From Sodiomyces alkalinus F11 (lineage: Eukaryota > Ascomycota > Sordariomycetes > Glomerellales > Plectosphaerellaceae): DNA of 64,000 nt. The position numbers were made by a program, and so were the translations under genes. Below the pieces are notes generated by a model. The model made no database searches. It was not told the origin of the DNA and saw only the letters and a list, made by a program, of their open reading frames with translations. Location: the NCBI RefSeq assembly GCF_003711515.1, contig NW_021167091.1, positions 866,313-930,312 on the forward strand. Reading direction: 5' to 3'. This document shows positions 25,801 to 36,803 of the stretch, piece by piece. Each line of letters begins with the position of its first letter. Position 1 is the first letter of the stretch.

Positions 25801-26096
25801 GTGTTAGCAGTAGATACCTCTAAAAGGATACCCTTATCACGCAGCAATTAGGTGATATTATAGAATTAAGTTAGTTCGTTATTAGATTCGAAAACGCGCA
25901 CCTTATAGCCTAATTAGCGGTCCACCCAGGCGAGGAATTCCTTAATTATTACAAGGATATCAACTACTAGCTTACTCTTTATAATATAGGTGGCCGTAAA
26001 ACCACTATAATAGTCGGTGAAAAACATAAACCGCGAGTCCTTATCGGACGTTTAGTTAAAATCCGTGAAATTAATCGCCTACCACTTCCCTACGTA
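22900..26096 (-). pseudogene. Copia G pol: integrase C-terminal part, RT, RNase H
   Basis: Read on the minus strand from 26096. The integrase tail near 25620-25390 reads 'RAYGYKAYAIIKDA', 'PRAYIGYFIDYNSTNIFRIW' and 'VIRTRDIDFD', the classic copia 'LRVFGCKAYV...GYDSTNIYRIW...STRDVIFDE' region. RT follows, with catalytic box 'FFYVNDIVITYKK' (YVNDIV at 23955-23972). Copia has Y-V-D-D, so the first Asp is Asn. RNase H near 23345 reads 'TLIMEAELLAL', matching 'SSTEAELLAL' of copia. The last residues match the pol tail at window start 84-130. Insertion of H at 26101 separates this from the integrase start at 40286. Confidence 0.88.
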
Positions 26097-26101
26097 GGCA
26101 G

Positions 26102-26316
26102 TGTGAACGACTGGTTATAGGTCGTGGCACTAAGTAAGGTCGTAATAATAGATTATCTAGAACTAAGGAAGGAAGAAGGAAAAAGGAGAAAAGTCTATAA
26201 TGCTAGGCTAGCTATAAGGTAGCGATAACTTAGCGATATAGGCCTATTAACTAAGCGCGTAGTTAGGAAGGTCCGGAGTATAGCCGGATCCTCTATATCG
26301 GGGTTAACCCGTAACA
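26102..26316 (-). repeat. 3' LTR of gypsy H
   Basis: 215 bp, pairs base for base with 40066-40280, with differences mainly tg/ta and ca/ta (for example tgtgaacgactgg against tataaacgactag). Inner neighbour at 26317-26345 is the polypurine tract (seen as pyrimidines on the plus strand). Confidence 0.93.
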
Positions 26317-26569
26317 CTATCCCTCCCCTCTCCCTCCGGGGGTTATATAACCGCGCGTCGCCGTTATAGTTCGGCTCCCCCCTATATCGCGGTAATAAAG
26401 GAATAGTCGTGTCCTTTTATCTTACCTCGCCCTTACCTTAATATTAAAGAAATCTTAGGTAGCCTACTAACCTTTATTTACGTACCTAAAATAGTAATAT
26501 AGGCCTCCCTCGCATAGATACTATCCGTGGATATATCGGCCCTGTGTTCCTTGTAGGCCCTCTCTTCCT

Positions 26570-28060
26570 CTATTCCCCTCCTTACCTTTAATAATAGTAA
26601 TAATAGTAATAGCGGTTCCGTATATACTTTTTCTTCCTTATAGCGACGATTCCTTTAATATCCCCCGTCCTTAGATAATAATAGTAATACTCGGTTAATT
26701 TAAGAGTTCCCCGTTTAAGGTAAGCGATCTCTCGGTCGCGATCTTTTTATTAAGAACCCTTCGCTAACTTATATCGTTTTTATAGATAGCGTTAGCCCCC
26801 GGCGATAATAGGGGTAATAATAGTAGTAAGCGTGCCACCGATAACGATATAAGTATAACGCTCTTACGTCTTAAGGCGATATTAACCGTATAATAATTCG
26901 CGTTATAGCCCTCGCCGCCGCTTAAGAAGAAGTAATCGGCGGGTAGTTAGCCTCCTAAGCACCCTCCCGGTAATGTTTATACTAAGCTATACCTCCTTTA
27001 TACGCGCGATATCGCTAATAGGAAGTATAAGCGCCTTTATCGTAGCTAAACTAATTAGGGGAAGAAATACTATATATACTCTATAAAGGTATACTAGTAT
27101 ACTCCTCTCCTAGTATACCTTAAAGGCCACGCATAGAGGTTATTCAAGATAGCTACCCTTATTAGCGATAATAATAAGAACGCCCCTATAAGACTTCCTC
27201 CCCTTAAGAGGTTATAATAGTATCGCTAACTCTTCTTCTAGAAGTAAGAACCGTATCTTAACGCCTACGCGGCGTTTTAGGATACCCTTATAGCTAAGGA
27301 AGCGATAATAGCGATATTACCTATAGCTATATATCCCGTAAAGGCTCCTGGTATAGTAGTCGCGCTAGCCCCTTCTCCTCCCTAAGAGGTCTAAGAAGTA
27401 GTAGTACTATAGTTAGCCTCGCTGCCTCTTTCTAAGGTCGTTAATAAGGTAGCTAAACTAGCCTTACTTCCTCCGGTAACGGAGGTCGCTAATAAGGTAG
27501 TTATATTAGTCATTTCTTTTCCTTTAGAGGTTATAGAAGAGATAGCGTCGGGACTAGATATATCGCCTCCGGAGGAGGTTATTACTCAGGCGGAATAACT
27601 AGCCTTATCTCCTTCTTCTAAGGTTATAAGTAAAGTAATAGTTTTAGGCCTAATCTCTCCTAATATTATCGCGGAAAAGAACGCCTATCCTATTACTCCT
27701 ACTCCTTTATTAGGGCTAATATTATCGGACAAAGACTTTAAACGCCTTAGTCTTATAAAGCTAAGGGAGTATACTTAGTTATTTAGGGAGATACTCGTAC
27801 TCGGTCACGCTAATATTATACTTTCCGAACTCTAATAATACGCGGAGCGTAGGCGGGCTTTTACGCTTACGGGTATAACTGTTATTAACGCGGTTATAAT
27901 TCCCGATAACGGTAATAATAAAGATAACGATAAGGTTAAGGAGATAGACTCTAACCTATAACGGGGCGATAAGGGTAAGGCTTTTACGGAAGTCGATAAT
28001 CCTAAGGATAGTGATTTTAAGACTAAGGATATTAATCTAGACTTATATTAAGCGTGGCTA
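26570..28060 (+). pseudogene. Antisense accessory ORF of gypsy H, function unknown
   Basis: A plus-strand frame of about 495 codons, opposite to H's own genes, runs from about 26570 to about 28060 and meets the end of pol tail to tail. The N-terminus is Ser/Asn/Gln-rich (SSSIPLLTFNNSNNSNSGSV). The middle has a Tyr/Cys-type cluster followed by a basic Pro patch ('NAPIRLPPLKRL', about 27175-27220), which may be a RIP-altered cysteine cluster (TGT to TAT). An Ala/Val/Pro-rich linker runs about 27330-27560. The C-terminal third is acidic ('REYT.LFREILVLGHANIIL' near 27765, then Asp/Lys-rich). Stops are TAG/TAA at plausible Gln positions. The start codon is not identifiable. About 230 bp between LTR and ORF (26340-26570) shows no gene and may be its leader. 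No family recognised. Confidence 0.62.
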
Positions 28061-29862
28061 GGGCGCGGGGCCTATTTAGCCTAAACTAAATCCGACTTTT
28101 ACTTCTTTTTAATTATCGCGATACGATCGCTTATATATCGGTTCCTATATTATAATAGCGGGAAGGTATTTAATAGGCTATTATTCGTTATTACTAAGCC
28201 GAATTTCCCTTTAAACTCGTTAAGTGCCCGCGTTTACGCTAATAGTTCTAAAGGTTCCTATATAGGCTTATAGTATTCTACCTATTATACTAGTACTTTA
28301 TATCTTAATCCCCTACCTCGCCTTTTCGTCCTCGCGTAAAGGATTTCCTCGACTTCCTATTCTTTATTATCGGTTATTTCTTAAATAAGCGGTGGTTAAG
28401 GGTTATTTACTACCTATCGCGGAAAGGGGTTATCGCCCGCGCGATATAATAAGTCTATATAGAATTAATAGTAGATTTATAATAGTATAATAAGCTTAAT
28501 TACGTATAGACTAATTATCTTCATAACTCGGTATTTATAATAGAGCTAGTCGAGCTTTTATAATAGTCGCGGAGTTAAATAATTAGCTAATAATAGCTAG
28601 ACTAAGTTATTAACCTTAAAACGCTTAGCCGGTATACGATATTAGTTAGTAGACTCCTTATTTTTAAGCTATATTAATATAATCGCGGCTTAGGCGAACT
28701 CGGTCGCCTCCTATAAGCGGCGTAGTAGATTATAGGCCGCTAATACTCTGGGTTCCGAAAGGGGCTCCTCGGTTATCTTAATCGGATTAACGTAGTAGCT
28801 ATATTCTATGAAGAAAGGACTAAACCCGGTCGTAAAGCTCTCGCGGTTATTTAGGGCTAGTTATATTACGGGTAATAGGCGATCCTAGTCGTCCTAAGCG
28901 TAATAAATAAAGGCTTGTAAATAAGCGTATACGTCTTAGTTTATACGCTTTATTGCTTTATAGGTCTAGGGGTAATAAGCCGTGCTAAGCTTACGCGATA
29001 TCCGTGTAAGCTTATAAAAGTACTTCTAAAACCTATGTATCTAATTTAAGCCTTAGTCGCTAATAATCGACCTAAGTATTCCGTAGAACCGGAAGTAATA
29101 GTATAAGAATTATTCCGCGTAAGCTTCGGCTTTTATTATCTTTATCGCTTTTAGTATTATAGCCTTAGTTAGACGGTCTATAATATCCTAGAGGTAGCAC
29201 GCCTTCTTCTCGCCGGCTGGTAGTAGGTCCGTTATAAAATCTATTAATAGGTTGCTCTATATTTATTCTAATACCGGGAGGGGGCGTAAAAGGTCTTATT
29301 TTATATTTCTCTATATACACCCCTTTCCGTAGATATTATAGTTCCGGATAAATTATCGGATATCCTTATTTATCCTTAGCTAGAAAAAGCGATACGCTAT
29401 TAAGGTAATAGTGTTTCCGTATCCGGGGTATCCTTTGATTACTAAATCGTGAATTAGCTAAATAATCCTCCTTTATAACGTTAATCCTTTAGTGGACCCG
29501 GGTACCTAAATTCGGTCGCGGAATAATAATAACCCGGTCGTAAAGACTAAGTACTCGGCTACTTATAGCTTTAATTCTAATAATAGTAGGAATTATCGTT
29601 CTTTTTCGGTAACTATAGATAGGGCTCCTTAATATTATTTATCGGTTATAAGCGTTTTATTCTATAATCGTTATAGCTTTTAGTCCGCGTCGAAGATTAT
29701 TTAACCGCTATTAATATAGCGAATACTAAGTAGAATCGCGGTATCAGGGATTAATTAAATATAATAAGACTACTCCTATTTATCTATTATATTTTAGGGC
29801 TTATCTTATTATTAATGCGAGAGAGTATCCGCTATCGTATTATCCTTTCCCTTCCGATACTT
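28060..29862 (-). pseudogene. Gypsy H pol, 3' part: RNase H end, integrase, chromodomain
   Basis: Read on the minus strand from 29862. RNase H ends 'ILKYRKGKDNTIADTLSR' (29876-29800). The integrase zinc domain is near 29470-29310 ('LIHDLVIKGYPGYGNTITL', matching H..LxGHPGxxKT with His to Tyr). The integrase core follows at 29250-28500. The C-terminus at about 28320-28170 reads 'LRYKVLV..VEYYKPI.EPLELL', a chromodomain (family 'YLVKWxGYxxPTWEP', with Trp codons now stops). This places H among the chromoviruses, whose chromodomain guides integration to marked chromatin. It converges with the plus-strand accessory ORF at about 28060. Confidence 0.8.
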
Positions 29863-30019
29863 AAGTATAAAGTCGACTATAAGCATCGTTAAGCCGAAAG
29901 TGCCCCTAAGGTGCCGTATTATCGATAAAATCAATTCTAATATCGGATTCGGACTCTACGCCCTTAAAAGCACCGGAGACCGATATCGTAGCGAGACCGT
30001 AAAGGGCGCTGTGAGTTAT

Positions 30020-31290
30020 ATACTATAGGGCGGCCTGTAGGGCTAACCGAACACGATACCGGTATACCACTATAGAGCGCCTAGAATACGACGACGAGAA
30101 CTAACCCGGGGCGTGTAGCCCTAGGAGAGCCCTAAAAATCCTAGGCACCGAGCAGGCGTACTAAAGATGTACTGTATAAACTACGTACCTAATATTCCGG
30201 ACTACTAGCTAGTAGGGTAAACGCCGATAAGGCGCTAAAGCTAGTATAGAAGATCCTTTAAATATAATACTATAAGACTATTATAGGGAAGCCGCTATGC
30301 TAATAACCCGGTAGCGATATACCCTCCCTTATAACTAAAGGACTTACCGATATAATCTAATAAGCGATTAAGGGTATACTAATAGAATTACTTGGAGTAA
30401 TAGGACTTAAGACCTACGCCTAGGTAATAGGGAGCACGCCCGCGTAGCGTTGATGCATTAAGATAGTACCGGTAAAGGTTATACCTACCTAATAAGCCTA
30501 AGAGGTAATAGTCCGATACGGAGACGCCGAGACTAACCTTAAAAGCTAAACCCTATAAGAGATCACTAAGGCGGTTAATTAAGTTACCCGCCGTGTAGAT
30601 ATAATAGCCGCGCGATAACTTCTAAGCAGCGATATAATTATTACGTTTAAGTATAGAAATAAATAATAGATAGTAAACACGAATAACTAGGTTAAAGGCG
30701 TATTCGGTATAGGAGCTATAATATATAAGAAAATATACTAAGTTATAGTAAAAGGAATACTAATAGCGTAGCTACTAACTTATAACCCCGACACGGCGCT
30801 ATAAGAATTTCGGCTATAGAATAATATAGCGATTACCCGGATTAAGGCTAAAAAACCTAGGAATAACGTAGCGCGGATAGCGTTACTAACTATTAAGGTC
30901 GCCCGCCCCGAGGATATAGAGCGATTAGTAAAAAAGGGAGTCTTCTTTAATTACGGATACTATAATAGCGAACCCTATAACCCCGAGATCTCCTTATAAC
31001 GGTGCTTTAAATGCCTCGACTTCGGATATAAAGCAGGTTAGTCCTAGGCAATAAAAGCGCTATACGGGTATTATAGCGGCGTAGAGTTAGCGTACTAAGG
31101 GGGCTTTATAGCGTGCGAAGCTAAGATAAACCCGAAGAAAAGGCGTTACGCCGCCTATAAGGGACCGTATACGGTATTCGACGATAAATACCTAAGTAAA
31201 GTAAAGGAAAGGGCGCGGACTAAGGAGGTATATACTAATAGGGTAAGGGGATTTAACCTTAGCTAACTCGAGAAATATAGGGCGGAGAGG
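30020..31290 (+). pseudogene. LINE3 ORF1 (gag-like protein with CCHC knuckles)
   Basis: The start is uncertain. The clear part is the C-terminal half: 'NNVARIALLTIKVARPEDIE' (about 30855-30910), then 'RCFKCLDFGYKAGQ' (31000-31040), a CX2CX4HX4C knuckle with the first Cys pair kept and His replaced by Tyr. A second, degenerate knuckle follows near 31060-31110. An Arg/Lys-rich tail (KERARTKEV) follows near 31210-31235. ORF1 of fungal LINEs binds RNA in the ribonucleoprotein. The 29877-30020 leader shows nothing I can name. Confidence 0.72.
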
Positions 31291-31339
31291 GAGCGTAGCG
31301 TTTTCACGGCGTCGCTAGATACGATAATAATCCCCGAAC

Positions 31340-34300
31340 CGCCCGAGAAAAAAAGAAAATACAAAGGACGCCCCTTAAGGTCGCGGAATATCCTCCTTAG
31401 ATCGTGTACTACCCTCTTTACGCCTATTTAGGATAATAATATTATAAGGTTCCTCGCCTTTAATATTACCTTCTAGCCCCTATAAAGCCTTACCCCTTAC
31501 CCCTAGGCTATACCTAAGTTATAATTATAAAGCGAAGCGTGTATAGCGTAGCCGCCTAAAATAAATACTTAGAATCGTTTCGTAGAATATAGGGGGATAG
31601 CGGGATAGAGTATAATAAGCGCTTTACAACCGTAACGGGTATAACGTGATAGCGGTAACGGAGCCCAGGTTTAATAAGAGGAAGAACCCGATTTACCCGA
31701 GGGGATATAATTATAGGATAGTATAGGGGAGTAAGCGCGCCCCACTCTATATATATAAGCGGTATAAGGCCGCTACATTTACGTAGTATACGGGTAAGGA
31801 TTAGGCTTAGGCTATAATTAGAGTTAGGATATAATAGTAGGAGATAAATATATAAGTAGTATACTTACTATACTATAAGGGAGGAGAGTAAAAGACCCTG
31901 ATATATAATCTCGCGGCGGAACCAGTATAGCAGTATACCGTCCTAGTAGGAGATTTTAACCTAAAGAACCCCTTTTAGGATAGGCATAATAGATACGAAA
32001 GATAATCGGAAGACCTTATTACGCTCGCGCACTAATAGTAACTCGACCTCGTAACCCTGAAAGGATATATTATTAGGACCTCGGCCGATACTAATTAATA
32101 GTATAGCACGCTAGACTTTACCTAGGTTTCGGCGGACCTTATATACGTATATTAGGGGGATAATCTAGACCTACTAGGCTTAGACTATATAGCTTAGGTA
32201 ATTAATATCGATATAGCGTAACCGCGCTAGCGTATCGCTAGTAAAGGATAAAGGTAGAAGAAGTTAGACTAGGAAGCGGCCTAGAGAGAGGCCTAGAGGC
32301 TAGACTATAGAGAAATACCCCTTAACCCGGAAGTAATCGACTAGGTAGTAAACTAGATACTATAGGACCTTACTAGTATCGCGGACACTACGGCGCCGCG
32401 CCGTAAGCTAACCGCCTTCCGCGATAGGCCGCTATAATAAACGCAGGAGATAGTAAAGGCGAATAAAGAGGTAATAAGGCTAACACGGCGCTACTATAGG
32501 CGGAGGTTACGCGGTAAGTAGAATAAACTTAAGGAGGTAGAAAAATATCGCGATATTCTAGTTAGAATAAAGAAGCGGAAGAGCTAGCATGGCGCTATCG
32601 ATATAATAATAGTAGACTAGAAAAGCCTCTAGGTATTATAACGCTAAGCCCGGATAGTAAGCCACCTACCCCTAGACCTCCTATTTGTCCCGCCCCTATA
32701 GCGTAGCGCGGGCGGACCGGTTACGATAATATATAACAGAAAAACGATAATTCTTATAGAGAAGTTTTTCCCCCAACTATATCCTATAGAAAGCGGGCGT
32801 ATTAGCGGCGCGCCGAGGACGGCGGTAATACTACTTATATAAGAGGTCACGGAAAAGAACGTCTAGTAGGTTATATAATAAATAGTAAAGTGGAAGGTAC
32901 TAGGGGAGGATAGCCTACTAAACGGATTCCTACTCGCCTATAGCTAACTACTCTATAAGCGACTAATATAACTCTTCTCCATAAGCCTTAAGGCTATATA
33001 TTTCCCGTAATAATACTATACTGTAGAAGTAGTAGTGCTTTAGAAACTAGGGAAACCGAAGGAAGCTTATACGATAGCCTCGGGGTAGCGACTAATATTA
33101 CTCCTTAGCGTAACGGGGAAAGTCCTTAAGAAGATAATAGTAAGGAGAATCGCGACTGTAGCGGAGGAGTATTAACTCCTCCCCGCCGGATAGATAGGTA
33201 ATCGTAGATACCGTAGTATAATAATAGCGGTTAGGGCTATTATAAAGGGAGTATATACCGTATAGGAGCGTAGCCGGGCCGTAGTATAATTAAAGCTCGA
33301 TATCTAGGGCGCCTTCGATATAATACTATACTAAAAACTCCTTAAAGTCCTCGCCTAGTACGGCTTCCCGGATTAGGTTATAAAATAGACCTAGTTATAC
33401 CTTATAGCGCGCACGGCACGCCTACGCTTTATTAGCGATATAGTATACTAAGTACAAATCTAGGCGGGTATCTCTTAAGGATCCCCCCTCTCCCCGATCC
33501 TCTTTATACTATGTATTAGGACGCTTTACTAGGAACTAATCCGGATACCGCGGGTCGTGGTAGTCGGGTTTACCGATAACACGAATATTATAGCCTTTAG
33601 ACGTAATAAGGTTATACTATAGGCGTACCTTAAATAGGTATAGTAAGTCTGCTAAAGCTAGTTACGGAGGAGCGGACTATGATTTAAGCCACGGAAGTAT
33701 AAGCTCCTTTACTTTATAAGAAAATAAGAACCGCTACCGCTCCTACTACGCCTTAAGGGCGTACCGGCGCTGTAAGTTAAAGAGATAGACGTCTTAGGGG
33801 TTATCCTTAACTAGAAGCTCATATTCTATCCCTATATTAGGAAACTTAAAGCTAAACTCCTTACCTAGAAATACGCCCTTATACGCCTTATAGCGTTAGT
33901 ATAGGGCTACCGTATCGGGGACACGCGTAAACTATACTAAATAGTGGTCCGGAGCGCTATACTATACGCGGCCCCGGCCTTTTACACGATGATAAGAAAA
34001 GGGGAGAAGCCGAGCAGAGTTCTTAAAGGGCTAGCTAGTAAGTAGACGTAATTCCTATATATTATTACCGGCGCGTATCGGGCTATTACTATAAAGGTAG
34101 TTAAGATAAAGGCGGGGGCCCCCCCCCCTTAAGTTATACTATAACGCCTTAACCGTATAAGCGGTGCTACGGGTAAAGGATACCTAGATAGAGTAAGCGA
34201 TACTTTAGGTATAACGAGTAGCCGAAGCGGCTATATAGCGTAGAAAACGCGGGGGAGGGGTTAGGCCCTATCTAAGGTCTTAGGGGGTATAGAAGCAGGA

Positions 34301-34880
34301 GGTTAAGTCCTGGCTCCTCGGGAGGGAACTAGCCTAATACCTTTAAGAGAAATAAGCGTACCGGTAGAAGCGTACCTTACCACGCTAATATAATAGCGTG
34401 GCCATAGTGTAGATACCCTAGTTTAACTACGTGGCGCTTAGGAAGTATAAGGGCCTTATACAACTATAGAGTTTTATCCTTACCTAGATTTAAATAGAGA
34501 AAATAGGCCTTCGCTACTTCCTTTGTATAAGAGCTATACCGGGAGCGGCGATACCGTGTTACCGGTATACTAATGGAGGGCCGGAGATAGCGGAATATAT
34601 TATATTATAGTGCTAAGATATATTAGGGGAGATATAAAAGCGCCTTATAGCCGATACGGGCGCGCGCCTACTAATATAATAGGACTAGCTCTTAGCGCTC
34701 CGGAGTAAGGAGACCACGGGGAAGGTCGTGAAGTGGTTCCTATAAACTAGGCGCCTCCCGGACTTCCGACTAGTATAATAACTAAAAGCGGAGGTATAGT
34801 AAAGCCCCCGTAGCGCTAAAACCTTAGGTATAGATACGGGGAGATAAAGACGACTATAAAGAGAAGAAGTAAAGGGAGAG
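31340..34880 (+). pseudogene. LINE3 ORF2: APE-type endonuclease, reverse transcriptase, C-terminal zinc region
   Basis: The endonuclease is near 31640-32230: 'NVIAVTEPRF' (E of the active site), 'YTVLVGDFNLKNPF' (31938-31980, the GDFN motif) and 'YSTLDFT' (S-T-L-D). RT is near 33080-33640: 'LLLSVTGKVLKKIIVRRIA', 'GAFDIILY', 'GSPLSPILFILCIR' (33478-33520), and the catalytic box 'GFTDNTNI' (33566-33590). The family has G-F-x-D-D-T-N-I, so the second Asp is Asn. The C-terminus (about 34560-34780) has the 'AEYIILYC' zinc-type motif, followed by 'KETTGKVVKWFL'. I saw no RNase H domain. Confidence 0.85.
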
Positions 34881-34931
34881 TGAGATATTTATTAATAGCT
34901 GCTATACGACTACGCTACGGGCGCGCTATAT

Positions 34932-36115
34932 TTACTCTTTATTTATATACTTATCGGACTTATCGTTGGTATTATCGGAGCTAATCGCTCTACTATCTAC
35001 TAGGATGACCTTATCCTTACTTTTACCCTTATTCTTAGTAGCCGAGGCTATAGGATCTCCCGATAAAAGGATAGGGATACCCTATAATACGCGTTAATAA
35101 CGGGGTCGGCACGGGGTTAGCACGGGGTAACTTATAAGGTAAGCGAGGATAAGCTCGAATATCTCGCTATTACAAGTATAGCTACTATTATAACTCTATA
35201 AGGGCGTGGTAGCGGGGGTGGTAACTATGCTAACGCTATTAGCCCGGCGGAGGGCGGCGCAGTACGCCCGAAAGGCGCGAGTCTAGCGGGTAACCGCCTA
35301 CTAATACTTCCGGATATTCTATAATAGGATTAGTAATAAGGATATAGCGTATATAGTATAATAGAGAAGGGGAAAACCTATAAAGGGAGTTAGGGCGGCG
35401 TGGGCGGTAGCGGCGGCGGCAATAAGGGCGGTAGCAGCGGCGGCGATAAGGGCGGTAGCGGCGTTATTATAGGGGGGGGGGACCTATAAGAGGATTAAAG
35501 GAGTAAAGGCGTAATAAGGGCATAGCGGGGATAAACCGGGGCGTAATAGCTACTACTACGATTACTATTAATATATTTAATATAATAGGCACCGGCTCCT
35601 AAGTCGGGTTAGTAAATATAGTACGGAGCGGGGGCGCCGCGGGGGCGTAGCGGGAACACGATAGGACTATATACTAGGAGGGTTCTAGCAGGGTACGGTC
35701 TAATAGTCTTATACTAGGGATATAACGTATAAAGTATAGGGCGATAAGCGGATAGTAGGGGTAACGGCGGACTATACCGGGTTAGAATACGAAATAGGGG
35801 TATAAAGCGGGCGCGACGATAATAGAGCGGGGAACTTATAGTAGAAGGCTAAGGGGTAGCCGGCCTTTTACTCTTATAGGCGCCGGTACCGGCTCCCCCT
35901 TTAATAATAAAGGTCTTATTACTAGGTATCTAAAGGGGTAGGAGGGTTAGACTAAGGCGGGCGCTACAGAAGCGGAGCGGGGGCGGCGCGAGGATAGCGT
36001 GACCCGGGACCCTATTAAATCCCCTACTATATAGCCGAATAGCACCGGGGATCCCGTACGTGAATTCTAAGGCCGTATCTATATCGTACCGACCACGTAA
36101 AATTTATTTTAAGAA
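34932..36115 (-). pseudogene. Candidate antisense ORF in the 3' region of LINE3
   Basis: Behind ORF2, on the opposite strand, one frame stays open for about 390 codons with roughly a dozen TAA/TAG stops, fewer per codon than the known dead ORFs here. Blocks include 'DTALEFTYGIPGAIRLYSRG' (near 36050), an Ala-rich repeat region (AATALIAAAATALIAAAATA, near 35440, matching the GGCGGTAGC-type DNA repeats at 35400-35465), and a Lys/Asp/Ser-rich end 'SDNTNDKSDKYINKE' before TAA at 34934-34932. One plus frame over the same DNA also looks partly coding (Gln/Tyr-rich), so the strand is not certain. No family recognised. It could be a chance frame in GC-rich DNA. Confidence 0.35.
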
Positions 36116-36789
36116 TAATAGCTTAAAGGAGGAAAAGAGGAAAGGAGGAAAAGAGAGGAAAAGAGGGAGGGTTATAAGAAAAGGGAGCGGTAGATTAGCC
36201 CTATAAGTTACTACGCCTTCTAGGGAATAATAGCCACACCCGGCCTATGCTATAACGCCTACCCCGGAAAGCCTACGTAGCGCGAGTAAGGGAGGTATAT
36301 AACTAAATAAGGGCCACTATAAATAGTAGGTATATAAAGGAGGTTTTAGAATAAATAATAAATAAAGGAAGGAGTAATGGGGGGGGTAGGTGTGCCCCCT
36401 CCCCTTATAGAAGGGAGGGAGGGTATAAAAGGTACCGCGGCGAGGGAAGAATAACCTTACCGGATCCGGAATAAAGGAAAGGACGGCGGCGAGGGACCGT
36501 GGCGATAGCGTACCGAGGGCGCGTATAACCCACACGGCACCTACTAAACTAACTAGCTAACCCTCGTTAACCACTAGCCCGGAGGTAAGATCCGGTTTTC
36601 GAATAGCGATAAAAACGGGGCCGCGGAGTAATACCGTAGCGGCCACGCACGATAGACCTACCTATATAATAAGAGTATAGGGGTTTTTATCTATTAACGG
36701 TTTCCCCCCGAGAATTAGAGAAGGACTATTACCTAGGTGGCTAGCCTAGCTTAGCTAAGCGAGAGCAGAGTAATAAATAATAATAATAA
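36116..36789 (+). other. 3' end of LINE3: purine-rich block and TAA tail
   Basis: 36121-36190 is almost pure purine (ggaggaaaagagg units). The rest to 36770 has no gene that I can support. A short minus-strand reading frame at 36317-36535 is not conserved-looking. The tail 36771-36789 is (TAA)n with one extra A step, as in Tad-type LINEs. Confidence 0.6.
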
Positions 36790-36803
36790 AAGTATAAAGT
36801 CGA

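Larger units (their letters stand above)
29877..36789 (+). mobile_element. LINE3: full-length Tad-like non-LTR retrotransposon
   Basis: It is inserted in RNase H of H, with a perfect 14-bp target duplication aagtataaagtcga (29863-29876 and 36790-36803), and ends in a (TAA)n tail (36771-36789). Length is 6913 bp with ORF1 (knuckle protein), ORF2 (endonuclease, RT, C-terminal zinc region) and a long 3' region of about 1.9 kb. RIP-type stops are dense, so it is inactive. It is the innermost layer of the deepest stack. Confidence 0.92.

Noticed and set aside
32644..32850. 68-codon minus frame
   Set aside because: It is opposite to LINE3 ORF2 between endonuclease and RT, where the plus frame is clearly coding.
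36317..36535. 72-codon minus frame upstream of the LINE3 antisense candidate
   Set aside because: It overlaps the purine/pyrimidine-biased 3' UTR of LINE3, and its Pro/Leu/Tyr composition follows the base bias.
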